A stretch of DNA of 64,000 bases from the NCBI GenBank assembly GCA_035531675.1, contig DATKSL010000010.1, forward strand, positions 70,124 through 134,123, read 5' to 3'. Positions 1-7,346 of the stretch are shown piece after piece. Position 1 is the stretch's first letter, and every line of letters starts with the position of its first letter. The notes below the pieces were generated by a model. It had not been told where the DNA came from. It saw only the letters and a list, made by a program, of their open reading frames with translations, and made no database searches. The stretch is from JAJPIG01 sp035531675. GTDB taxonomy: Bacteria; Desulfobacterota; Binatia; Binatales; Binataceae. A program made the translations under genes and the position numbers.

Positions 1-37
1 AGCCGTTGGGTGTGGTCCAGAAATAAACGTCGATCAT
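1..37 (-). CDS. Glutathione S-transferase-like protein, N-terminal fragment
   Basis: Only the first 12 codons lie inside the window; the gene continues past the left edge. They read MIDVYFWTTPNG, which resembles the first beta strand and active-site turn of YfcG-type glutathione S-transferases and disulfide-bond oxidoreductases (family knowledge). An AAGGAG ribosome-binding site sits 6 bases upstream of the ATG, which supports a real start. The family transfers glutathione to electrophiles or reduces disulfides in the cytoplasm. The assignment rests on a very short match and is tentative. Confidence 0.5.
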   Translation of the reverse strand, partial: MIDVYFWTTPNG

Positions 38-146
38 CGCGATCTCCTTGCGCTGCTTGCGGTTTCGGGATGACGGAAATGCCGTAATGAAAAATCTGCC
101 GCGCCGGGCGCTGATTGGCAAGCGCGCGCCTGCCGGCGCCGTTCAG

Positions 147-1281
147 CTAGGCGGGCACGGCTTCGGCGTCGCCCTTGCGCACGCCCATCAGGAAAGCCTG
201 GATGAATTCGTCGATGTCGCCGTCGAGCACCGCGCCGGTATTGCCGATTTCAACCCCGGTGCGATGGTCCTTGACCATCTGGTAGGGCTGCAGCACGTAG
301 GAACGAATCTGGCTGCCCCAGGTGATTTCCTTCTTGTCCTTGCTGAACTCCTCGAATTGCTCGCGCTTCTTGCGCTCCTCGAGCTCGAACAGGCGCGCGC
401 GCAGGATCTTCATCGCCAGCGAGCGGTTCTTGTACTGGGAGCGCTCGTTCTGGCAGCTCACCACGATGCCACTCGGAAGATGGGTCATGCGCACCGCGGA
501 GTCGGTCTTGTTGACGTGCTGGCCGCCGGCGCCCGAGGCGCGAAAGGTATCAATGCGCAGGTCGGCCGGGTTGATGATGACTTCGACCTTGTCGTCGATC
601 GCGGGGAACACGAACACCGAAGCGAACGAGGTATGGCGCCGCGCGTTGGCGTCGAAGGGTGAGATTCGCACCAGCCGGTGAATGCCGGCCTCGGCGCGCA
701 GATAGCCGTAGGCGCAGTCGCCGTCGACGGTGAAAGTCGCGCTCTTGACGCCGCCGCCCTCGCCCGGCTGCAGGTCAGCGATCTCGGTCTGGTAGCCGTG
801 ACGCTCGGCCCATCGCAGATACAAGCGCAGCAGCATCTCGGCCCAGTCCTGCGCTTCGAGTCCGCCGGTGCCGGGATGGATCGAGACGATCGCGCCCAGC
901 CGGTCGTACTCGCCGCTCAACATCACGGCCAGTTCCTGGCGCTCGACTTCGATGCGGGCCGCGTCCAGCGCGCGCTGGGTTTCGGTCGCCGCCTCCGAGT
1001 TGTCCCCTTCCTCCTCGGCCATGGCGAGAAACAGACGGGCTTCGTCGACCAGCTGCTTGAGGCGGTGGTAGCCGCCAAGCTGGGCGTTGATGCGATCCTG
1101 TTCCTTGAGCAGCGCCTGGGCCTGCTCTGGGCGATCCCAGAAGCCGGGTTTGGTGGACTCCTTCAGCAGTTCGTCATGGCGGGCATTGAGATGAGCGACG
1201 TCAAAGACGCCTCCCGAGTGTTTCGGTGCGTGCCTCGAAATCCGCGAGCAGTTCTTTGGTATCGCTCAACATGGCCTCCAT
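147..1281 (-). CDS. prfB: Peptide chain release factor 2 (programmed +1 frameshift)
   Basis: Release factor 2 recognises UGA and UAA stop codons in the ribosomal A site and triggers peptidyl-tRNA hydrolysis. The gene is in two frames: 26 codons from an ATG at 1281 (or 23 from the ATG at 1272) run into an in-frame TGA, and translation continues in the +1 frame to a stop at 147, giving about 377 residues, close to the family norm of about 365. The main frame shows the SPF anticodon-like tripeptide (RISPFDANARRHTS, near residue 207) and the catalytic GGQ loop (SGAGGQHVNKTDSAVR, near residue 253). The two ATGs cannot be separated: GGAGG sits only 2 bases before 1272 and nothing good precedes 1281. 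A terminator of the upstream hydrolase gene separates the two units. Confidence 0.95.
1200..1206 (-). other. Programmed +1 frameshift site of prfB
   Basis: On the minus strand the sequence is GGGAGG CGT CTT TGA C. CTT TGA C is the canonical slip site: the peptidyl-tRNA slips from CUU to UUU while the UGA is slowly decoded. A Shine-Dalgarno-like GGGAGG lies three bases upstream of CTT, the spacing known to stimulate the shift in E. coli prfB. This is the usual autoregulation: low RF2 leaves UGA unread, which favours the frameshift and more RF2. Confidence 0.93.
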
Positions 1282-1332
1282 TGTGCCATGTTTTCGCGAT
1301 CTCTTTAATGGCTCCCCGGCGACTGGCCTGGC

Positions 1333-1369
1333 AAAAAAAATCGGGCGCTCCGCGATGCGGGGCGCCCGA
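1333..1369 (-). terminator. Rho-independent terminator after the alpha/beta hydrolase gene
   Basis: A 13-bp stem (1341-1353 with 1357-1369, one T-G wobble, GAT loop) is followed on the minus strand by eight T residues (1333-1340). It lies 24 bases past the hydrolase stop codon and before prfB, so it should end the hydrolase transcript and leave prfB under its own promoter. Confidence 0.88.
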
Positions 1370-1393
1370 CCTGAGAATCGCGTTAAACCAGCC

Positions 1394-2176
1394 TTACGAC
1401 TTGAAGAACTGAGCGACGGCTTTCGCGGTCGGCTCCGGACGCTCGACCGGCGGGGCGTGGCCGCACTTTTCAATCGTCACCAGCCGCGAGCCCTTGATCC
1501 CCTTCTCGTAGGCCTTGGCGTACTCGGGCGCCACCAGCCGATCGGTGTCGCCCCAGATCAGCAGCGTCGGCATCGTGATGCGGTAGAGGCGCTCCAGCAG
1601 CCGCGGATCGTAGAGGTACGGATTCCATCCGACCCGCGCCGTCGCCTCACGGGCCTTGAGCGTCAGCTCGAGCTGCTCGCTGCTGGGATTGTCGGGAATC
1701 ACGGCCTTGGCGAGCTCAGATTTGGGATCGAAGAAGATGAGGTCGCGAGTCTGCGGTCCCGAGGCCGCGAAAATATCGGGCATCCGCGGCGCGCCGTTCC
1801 AATACAGACCCACCGCGCCCATCAGCACCAGCTTCCGGACGCGTTCCGGATGATGCACCGCCAGCTCGGCCGCGGTCCATCCGCCGAGCGACAGGCCCGC
1901 CACCAGGGCGGTCTTGAGTCCCAGCGCGTCCATCAGATCGGTGTAATGGAACACCAAGTCGTGGATAGTGTCGATCTTGTCGAGCCCCTCGGACTTCGCG
2001 AAGCCCGGATGGGCCGGGACATAGACCTTGAAATCGCGGCTCAGCATCTCGAAGAACGGCAGCCACGCGACTTCGCCGCCGGCGCTATGGAGATACAGCA
2101 GCGGCTCGCCCGATCCGTCGCTGAGCAGCTGGATCTTTCTGCCGTGCAGGTCGATAAATTCTTCCTTGTAAGCCAT
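1394..2176 (-). CDS. Alpha/beta-fold hydrolase
   Basis: A 260-residue soluble alpha/beta hydrolase of the size typical for C-C bond hydrolases, esterases and haloalkane dehalogenase-like enzymes. The nucleophile elbow is GLSLGG (serine near residue 95), the acid is probably the aspartate in WGDTDR (near 210), and the catalytic histidine is in CGHAPPVERP (near 239). The start ATG gives MAYKEEFIDLHGRKIQLL, a normal first strand. It lies 26 bp downstream of an LLM flavin-dependent oxidoreductase on the same strand, a pairing often found in catabolism of small organic substrates, so the two probably share a transcript. The substrate cannot be read from the sequence. Confidence 0.85.
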   Translation of the reverse strand: MAYKEEFIDLHGRKIQLLSDGSGEPLLYLHSAGGEVAWLPFFEMLSRDFKVYVPAHPGFAKSEGLDKIDTIHDLVFHYTDLMDALGLKTALVAGLSLGGWTAAELAVHHPERVRKLVLMGAVGLYWNGAPRMPDIFAASGPQTRDLIFFDPKSELAKAVIPDNPSSEQLELTLKAREATARVGWNPYLYDPRLLERLYRITMPTLLIWGDTDRLVAPEYAKAYEKGIKGSRLVTIEKCGHAPPVERPEPTAKAVAQFFKS

Positions 2177-2202
2177 CCCAATCGCTCCTCGCTGCGCCCG
2201 TG

Positions 2203-3387
2203 CTAGGCCGATTTCGCCATCGCCGGATGCAGCTTGTTGAACTCGGCCCTTAAGTACGGCAGCACCTCGGTCGCGAACAGCTTCATGTTCTTGAGGGTGC
2301 GGTCGGCGGGCATGTCACCGATCTGCAGCAGCGGCATCAGGATGCCCCAACCCATCTCCTTCATCGAGTTCGCCAGCCTGCGCCTTACGGTCTCGACGCT
2401 GCCGACTATGCAGTAGCCGGCCTCGTTCATCTGATCGACGCTGAGCTTGGTCCAATCGACCTCATGGTACGACTTGGCCATGAACAGCGCCGCCGCCGGA
2501 GTGAGATAACCCGGCGGAAACAGCATCTCGTAGATATAACGCAGCCCTCGATGGAACAGCCATCCGATGTGCTGGTTGCCCTCGCGGCGGGCCTGTTCGT
2601 CGGTCTCGGCGACGTAGATCGGCATCAGCCGCCCGAGCTGGTAGGGCGACAGCTCGTAGTTGTGCTGGCGCGCGGTCTCGAAGCAGACATCGAACAACGC
2701 CTTGACGGTCTGGTCGGGCAGATAGGTCGAGAGAAAGGCATACTTGCGGCTCGGATGGGCGCACCAGATGCCGGTATCGCGGCTGCCGAAGCTCGGGACC
2801 CAGATGGGCGGATGAGGCTTCTGGAGCGGACGCGGCCAGACGTTGACGTAGCGCACCCGGTAGTGCTTGCCCTCGAAATCGAACGGCCCGGGCTCGGTCC
2901 AGGCGCGGATAATCAGGTCGTGCGCCTCATGAAAGCGCTCGCGCGAGTAGGTCGGGTTGATGCCCATCGAGTAGTACTCGGCGCCGATCCCGCGTACGAA
3001 CCCGGACACGATTCGCCCGCCCGACATCACGTCGAGCATCGCCACTTCCTCGGCCACGCGCAGCGGATGGTCGCGCAGCGGCAGCCCGTTGCCGAGAATC
3101 AGGATTTTGGCGCGCCGCGTCCGCCGCGCGATTGCCGCGGCCATGATATTCGGCGCCGGCATCAACCCGTACGCGTTCTGATGATGCTCGTTGACGCAGA
3201 CGCCGTCGAAGCCGAGCTCCTCGGCATACTCCATCTCGTCGAGATAGCGATTGTAGAGCTCGTGCCCCTGGCGCGGATCGTAGTTTGAATTGGAGAGCGT
3301 GACCCAGGCGCTCGGATAGCGTTCGCGATTCTCGAAATCGGCCGGCAGATACGGCCACGGCATCAGGTGAAAGAAATGGATTTCCAT
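2203..3387 (-). CDS. LLM-class flavin-dependent oxidoreductase (luciferase-like)
   Basis: A 394-residue protein of the bacterial luciferase-like TIM-barrel family, which uses reduced FMN or F420 for oxygenation or hydride transfer. The N-terminus (MEIHFFHLMPWPYLP), the VNEHHQNAYGLMPAPN segment and the later MLDVMSGGRIVSGFVRG segment are characteristic of LLM oxidoreductases that act with alkane- or terpene-like substrates. I place the start at the ATG at 3387; an upstream TTG at 3399 would add four residues without a better ribosome-binding site. It precedes the alpha/beta hydrolase in the same direction. The substrate is unknown; LLM enzymes are often expanded in organisms that degrade hydrocarbons and C1 compounds. 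Confidence 0.88.
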   Translation of the reverse strand: MEIHFFHLMPWPYLPADFENRERYPSAWVTLSNSNYDPRQGHELYNRYLDEMEYAEELGFDGVCVNEHHQNAYGLMPAPNIMAAAIARRTRRAKILILGNGLPLRDHPLRVAEEVAMLDVMSGGRIVSGFVRGIGAEYYSMGINPTYSRERFHEAHDLIIRAWTEPGPFDFEGKHYRVRYVNVWPRPLQKPHPPIWVPSFGSRDTGIWCAHPSRKYAFLSTYLPDQTVKALFDVCFETARQHNYELSPYQLGRLMPIYVAETDEQARREGNQHIGWLFHRGLRYIYEMLFPPGYLTPAAALFMAKSYHEVDWTKLSVDQMNEAGYCIVGSVETVRRRLANSMKEMGWGILMPLLQIGDMPADRTLKNMKLFATEVLPYLRAEFNKLHPAMAKSA

Positions 3388-3485
3388 CGCGCTTATCAAC
3401 CCCGCTGAACCGGGCCAGCCGCTGCGCCGTGCGTCTCACATCCGCCAGGCAAAATCAAGTTTTCCGCAAGATGACGCCCGGTCGC

Positions 3486-5111
3486 TCAGCCGCGCCCGTT
3501 GCCCGCGACGGCGTCCGAAACGGCGGTCGCGGCATCGCGTCGGAGCGGTGGCGCCGGCCGCAGCCACGCCCATAACAGCGTCGCGATCGCCAGTGCGAAA
3601 CAGATTTCGCCGAACAGATCGCCGACCATCGTGTAGACTGTCCGTTCGGGCCGGTAGGCGACGTCCTCGATTTCGGTAGTACGGACCTCAAGCGGGGTGG
3701 TGTCGGTGATTTGGCCGGTCGGCGTAATCACCGCGCTGATGCCGGTGTTCGCGACCCGCACCGTCGGGACCTTGGTCTCGACCGAGCGCATCGCCGCCAT
3801 CGCCAGCAACTGGTAAGGAGCCGAGCTTTCGCCATACCAGGCATCGTTGGTGATATTGAGCAGAATCTCGGCGCCGCGCTTGACCGCCCGCCGCGCCAGA
3901 TCGGGAAAGATGCTTTCGTAGCAGATCAGCACGCCGAGACGAGCGCCGTCGACCTTGAAGATCGTCTGCACGCGGCCGGGAAACATGTCGCCGAAACCGG
4001 CCACGATGCGATGTACGAAATTGCCGAGCAGCCAGCGCAGCGGTATGTACTCGCCGAACGGCACCAGTTGGATCTTGTCGTAATAACCTTCGACCCGGCC
4101 CTGACCCGAAACCAGGTAGGCGCGATTGTAAAATCCCTCCATGCCATCCTCGATTCCGATCGCCGGCGCCCCAAACAGAATCGGCTTGCCGATGCTCCGG
4201 GCGAGGTCGAGCAGGCGCGCGCGGTAGTTGGCGTCGGCCGCCAGATCGGCCGGGTAATGATCGTCGGGCTGAAACAGAAACGCCGCCGCGGCCTCGGGCC
4301 ATACGATCAGGTCTGCGCCGCGCGCGGCCGCCTGGCGGCTTTGTGCGACGTATACCCCGAACGAGCTCTCGAGAAATCCCGGGCTCCACTTGACCGATTG
4401 CGGAATATCGCCCTGCACCATCGCGATCCGCAGTTTGCCGGCAACGGGCGCGTGTTCGAACTGATGGATACGCACCGCGCCGAACACCACCGCTGCGATC
4501 ATGATGGCGGTGAGCGTGCCCAGCGCCGTCTGCTGAACGCGCCGGCTGTGGCGGCCAAACAGTACCGCGTAGAGCACCACGTTGAAGAAAACTACCAGCG
4601 CCGAGATGCCGTAAACGCCGGTGAACTCGGCGAACTGGATCAGTTCCAGGTTGCGGTACTCGGCGTAGCCGACAAAATTCCATGGAAAACCGATCGGGAA
4701 GAAGCTGTGCAGCCATTCGACGCCGGCCCACACGATCGGCAGCGCGACCACCATCGGAATCCGCGTGCGCCGGGCGCAAAACGCGCTCGCCCAGAAGGCG
4801 ACGCCGGTATAGATCGCCAGGATGGCGGACAGCAGCAGCATCGGCAGCGCGGCAATCACCACCGGCAGGCCGGCGAAAGTATGAAGGGTGATGGTAATCC
4901 AGTAGAGCGAGACGACGTAACAGGCCAGACCCTGGATCCAGCCATAGGCGAAGGTCGCTTTGAGCGACTGTTCGTCGATCGCGTAAAGCAGTGGGATGAA
5001 GGCCACCCAGGCGAGCAGCTCGAGATCGAACTTGGGAAAGGCCAGCGCGAGCGCCACCCCGCTCGCGGTGCTCAGTGCCACGCGCGTCAGACTGTGCGAG
5101 CGGCTGCTCAC
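3486..5111 (-). CDS. lnt: Apolipoprotein N-acyltransferase
   Basis: Transfers a fatty acid from phospholipid to the N-terminal diacylglyceryl-cysteine of apolipoproteins in the inner membrane, the last step of lipoprotein maturation in diderm bacteria. The 541-residue protein has an N-terminal half with about six hydrophobic segments and a periplasmic nitrilase-like domain. The catalytic triad is visible: Glu in IVWPEAAAAF, Lys in YYDKIQLVPFGEYIP and Cys in LICYESIFPDL. A final hydrophobic segment precedes a basic tail. Its start overlaps the upstream 183-residue gene by four bases (ATGA), and it closes the phoH-ybeY operon, the usual location of lnt. Confidence 0.95.
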   Translation of the reverse strand: MSSRSHSLTRVALSTASGVALALAFPKFDLELLAWVAFIPLLYAIDEQSLKATFAYGWIQGLACYVVSLYWITITLHTFAGLPVVIAALPMLLLSAILAIYTGVAFWASAFCARRTRIPMVVALPIVWAGVEWLHSFFPIGFPWNFVGYAEYRNLELIQFAEFTGVYGISALVVFFNVVLYAVLFGRHSRRVQQTALGTLTAIMIAAVVFGAVRIHQFEHAPVAGKLRIAMVQGDIPQSVKWSPGFLESSFGVYVAQSRQAAARGADLIVWPEAAAAFLFQPDDHYPADLAADANYRARLLDLARSIGKPILFGAPAIGIEDGMEGFYNRAYLVSGQGRVEGYYDKIQLVPFGEYIPLRWLLGNFVHRIVAGFGDMFPGRVQTIFKVDGARLGVLICYESIFPDLARRAVKRGAEILLNITNDAWYGESSAPYQLLAMAAMRSVETKVPTVRVANTGISAVITPTGQITDTTPLEVRTTEIEDVAYRPERTVYTMVGDLFGEICFALAIATLLWAWLRPAPPLRRDAATAVSDAVAGNGRG

Positions 5112-5659
5112 GGCTTACCGAACAGCTCGCTCACCGGAATCACGCCGGCGCAGGGCGGATGGCCGCCGAAGCGGAGAAAAACCTCGTCGACGTCGCGCCA
5201 GTTGTCGACCAGTGCGACCACCTGCCGCGGCTCGATCGGCAGGTCGCCGTGGAGCCGCCATTCGCGCTCGAAGCTCCAATCGACCGGCGGAGTTCGTTCC
5301 ATATCGATCGTGACCACGCGCCAAAGTTGTTCGGGGGCGATGACTTTCTGCGCCTCGGACCACGGTAGATAGATAACCGGCCTCGCCCCCATTTTGAAAG
5401 CATACCTTTTGTCCACGGCGATCCCGAACGGTTCGTAACGGCGGCGATTGCGGCGATCAAGCAGGTGCCGCAGTTCGCCGAACGGCGCGTCGAACAGGCA
5501 TACCACCGGCTGCTTGCCGCGCACCATCCGGGTTGCGCCGCGGACCGCGCGCTCGTTGAGGATCGTGACCAGGTTGTCGAGCGCGGTGCCGGCGCGCGAG
5601 GCGCGCGTGAAATGCGTCAGCATCGGCGCCGACGGCAGCCTCGTAGCGCTGCGCTTCAT
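5108..5659 (-). CDS. Conserved hypothetical protein in the usual corC position
   Basis: A soluble 183-residue protein without signal peptide or membrane segment. Features include LTHFTR near residue 15, a VVCLFDAPFGEL stretch near 52, KMGARPVIYLPW near 90 and an acidic/aromatic DWSFEREWRLHGDLP near 130. The order (short HFT motif, V-C-x-x-D/E-x-P, G-A-R-P-V-x-Y, W-E/F-R-E-W-R) recalls uncharacterised bacterial families and faintly the AbiGi type of abortive-infection protein; that resemblance is from memory and weak. It overlaps both ybeY (5656-5659) and lnt (5108-5111) by ATGA, so it is tightly translationally coupled. In most bacteria the ybeY-lnt interval holds the CBS-domain gene corC. 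The ATG at 5659 is chosen for the coupling; an internal ATG at 5623 is possible. Confidence 0.75.
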   Translation of the reverse strand: MKRSATRLPSAPMLTHFTRASRAGTALDNLVTILNERAVRGATRMVRGKQPVVCLFDAPFGELRHLLDRRNRRRYEPFGIAVDKRYAFKMGARPVIYLPWSEAQKVIAPEQLWRVVTIDMERTPPVDWSFEREWRLHGDLPIEPRQVVALVDNWRDVDEVFLRFGGHPPCAGVIPVSELFGKP

Positions 5660-6216
5660 CGCAAAGCGCGCCGCCGACGCTCAGGCGCAGGCTGCCGCGG
5701 TCGGCGTTCCAGATACGCCAGCAGTTCGCGCTCGCGCGCGAACATCCGGCGCGCCGCTATGGCGGAGCGCTCGTGGTCGTAGCCGAGCAGATGGAGGAAG
5801 CCGTGGATCAGCAGTATCCGCAGGCGCTCGGACGGCTTGATACCGCCCGCCGCCGCTTGGCGGCGGGCGGTATCAAGCGAGATCACCACGTCGCCGATCG
5901 GGAGCGGCGGCGCGTCCGGCGCCGCCGCTCCCGATCGGGCGGTGGCGCGCCGGGTGGTGCGGGTGTGGACGGCGCTCAGCGCCGTCCGCACCCGCCCTAC
6001 CTGGCCGTGGAACTGCGGGAACGCCAGCACGTCGGTCGCGCGATCCTTGCCCCGGAACTCGCGGTTCAGAACCCGTATCCCCGGGTCGTCGACAATCATC
6101 AGCGACAGCTCGCAAGCCTCCAGCGCACTGGCCCGCAACAACGCCAGCGCCTCGGATCGCAAGCGCTCGACGTAGCGGCGCGCTCCGGCGCTCTCGCATC
6201 GCACCTCGACCGGCAC
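5656..6216 (-). CDS. ybeY: Endoribonuclease YbeY with palindrome-encoded insert
   Basis: YbeY is a zinc-dependent endoribonuclease needed for 16S rRNA 3' maturation and ribosome quality control. The zinc motif is present as HGFLHLLGYDH near residue 137, and upstream are the conserved NREFRGKDRATDVLAFP near 51 and IGDVVISLDTARRQA near 108. At 186 residues it is longer than the common 150-160; the extra 25-30 residues (about 75-105) between the AFP strand and the IGDVVIS strand have no counterpart I recall and are encoded by two large inverted repeats; a third covers the conserved strand itself. The arginine-rich C-terminus is also unusual. It follows phoH with an 8-bp gap. Confidence 0.92.
   Translation of the reverse strand: MPVEVRCESAGARRYVERLRSEALALLRASALEACELSLMIVDDPGIRVLNREFRGKDRATDVLAFPQFHGQVGRVRTALSAVHTRTTRRATARSGAAAPDAPPLPIGDVVISLDTARRQAAAGGIKPSERLRILLIHGFLHLLGYDHERSAIAARRMFARERELLAYLERRPRQPAPERRRRALR
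5836..5995. repeat. Three tandem intragenic inverted repeats in ybeY
   Basis: Three hairpin-forming palindromes lie end to end inside the ybeY reading frame. The first has a perfect 19-bp stem (5836-5854 with 5859-5877, 4-base loop). The second has a perfect 20-bp stem (5894-5913 with 5919-5938, 5-base loop). The third has a 17-bp stem with one G-T wobble (5959-5975 with 5979-5995, 3-base loop). All are GC-rich and keep the frame open; arms of different hairpins are not copies of each other. The second and third coincide with the non-conserved insert of the protein. Confidence 0.9.
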
Positions 6217-6224
6217 CGGCCACC

Positions 6225-7238
6225 CTATGGCTGTCCGTTATTGCCTTGCGATCGGTTGGGCTCAGTGGCTTCGCCGCCGGCGGCTTCATAGGCGGTGATG
6301 ATCGCCTGGACCAGGCGATGGCGCACCACGTCGCGCTCGTTGAAATGATTGAACGCGATGCCGGGCGTGCCGCTCAGCACGGTGCGCGCCTCCTTGAGCC
6401 CCGACAGCTTGCCGCTCGGCAGGTCGATCTGCGTGACGTCGCCGGTGATGACGGCCTTGGAATTGTAACCGAGCCGCGTCAGGAACATCTTCATCTGCTC
6501 GGAGGTGGTGTTCTGCGCTTCATCCAGAATGATGAAGGAGTCGTTGAGTGTGCGGCCGCGCATGAAAGCCAGCGGCGCCACCTCGATCGTGCCGCGCTCG
6601 AGCATCCGGCGCGCGCGATCGAAGTCGACCATGTCGTGCAGCGCGTCGTAGAGCGGGCGCAGGTACGGATTCACCTTCTCGGCCAGATCGCCGGGCAGAA
6701 AACCGAGCTTCTCGCCGGCCTCGACCGCCGGACGGCACAGCACCATCCGCGCCACCTGGTTCTTCATCAGCGCCGCCAGCGCCATCGCCATCGCGAGATA
6801 GGTCTTGCCGGTGCCGGCCGGCCCGATGCCGAACACCACGTCGTACTTGCGGATCGCGTCGATATAAAGTTTCTGATTGATGCTCTTGGGCGAGATGATG
6901 CGCTTGTGAGCCGAGATGTAGATGGTGTCGAGGAAGATGTCCTTGAGATCGGCGTTGCGATCGCCGCGCAGAATCCGGATCGCGTACTCGACGTCGCTCG
7001 GATAGATCGTGTAGCCGCCTTTCAGTATCTCGTAGAGATCGCCCAGCAGCTTGGCGCAAAGCGCCTGCTCCGGATGGCTGCCGGTGATCTTGAGCGCCGT
7101 CCCGCTGACCCCGATCCGGACCCCGAGCGCCTGCTCGATAGTCCGCAAGTGATGGTCGTGCTGGCCGAGCAGCTCGCTGAAAAGGCGTTGATCGTCGAAG
7201 TGGAGTTCGAGCGAGTCGTCGCTAGCTAGCTGAGAAAT
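6225..7238 (-). CDS. phoH: PhoH-family ATPase (YbeZ-like), start probably non-canonical
   Basis: Cytoplasmic P-loop NTPase of the PhoH/YbeZ family that works with YbeY in rRNA and RNA metabolism. Walker A is GPAGTGKT near residue 143 of the long form and Walker B is FIILDEAQN near 237; the family segment LCRPAVEAGEKLGFLPGDL follows Walker A. The first ATG/GTG/TTG in frame is a TTG at 7148 (307 residues), but the 30 codons before it read LELHFDDQRLFSELLGQHDH, matching the usual PhoH N-terminus. No canonical start exists between the in-frame stop near 7250 and 7148; an ATT at 7238 preceded by GAGAG is the best candidate and gives 337 residues, the normal length. First gene of the phoH-ybeY-unknown-lnt operon. 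Confidence 0.92.
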   Translation of the reverse strand: MSQLASDDSLELHFDDQRLFSELLGQHDHHLRTIEQALGVRIGVSGTALKITGSHPEQALCAKLLGDLYEILKGGYTIYPSDVEYAIRILRGDRNADLKDIFLDTIYISAHKRIISPKSINQKLYIDAIRKYDVVFGIGPAGTGKTYLAMAMALAALMKNQVARMVLCRPAVEAGEKLGFLPGDLAEKVNPYLRPLYDALHDMVDFDRARRMLERGTIEVAPLAFMRGRTLNDSFIILDEAQNTTSEQMKMFLTRLGYNSKAVITGDVTQIDLPSGKLSGLKEARTVLSGTPGIAFNHFNERDVVRHRLVQAIITAYEAAGGEATEPNRSQGNNGQP

Positions 7239-7346
7239 AGTGTTCGCTCTCTAGTGATGAATTGGCGCGGGATATCCCCGCTGCGTCCCGCCGCTAATGC
7301 TAATCCTTTTCCGCTCCCGAGTTAAAGCCTGCCGCCCGGCCGCCAG

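Noticed and set aside
3711..5372. Long plus-strand ORF of 553 codons
   Set aside because: It runs antisense across lnt and its neighbour and has the Arg/Pro/Asp/Gln-rich composition typical of a shadow frame in GC-rich DNA.
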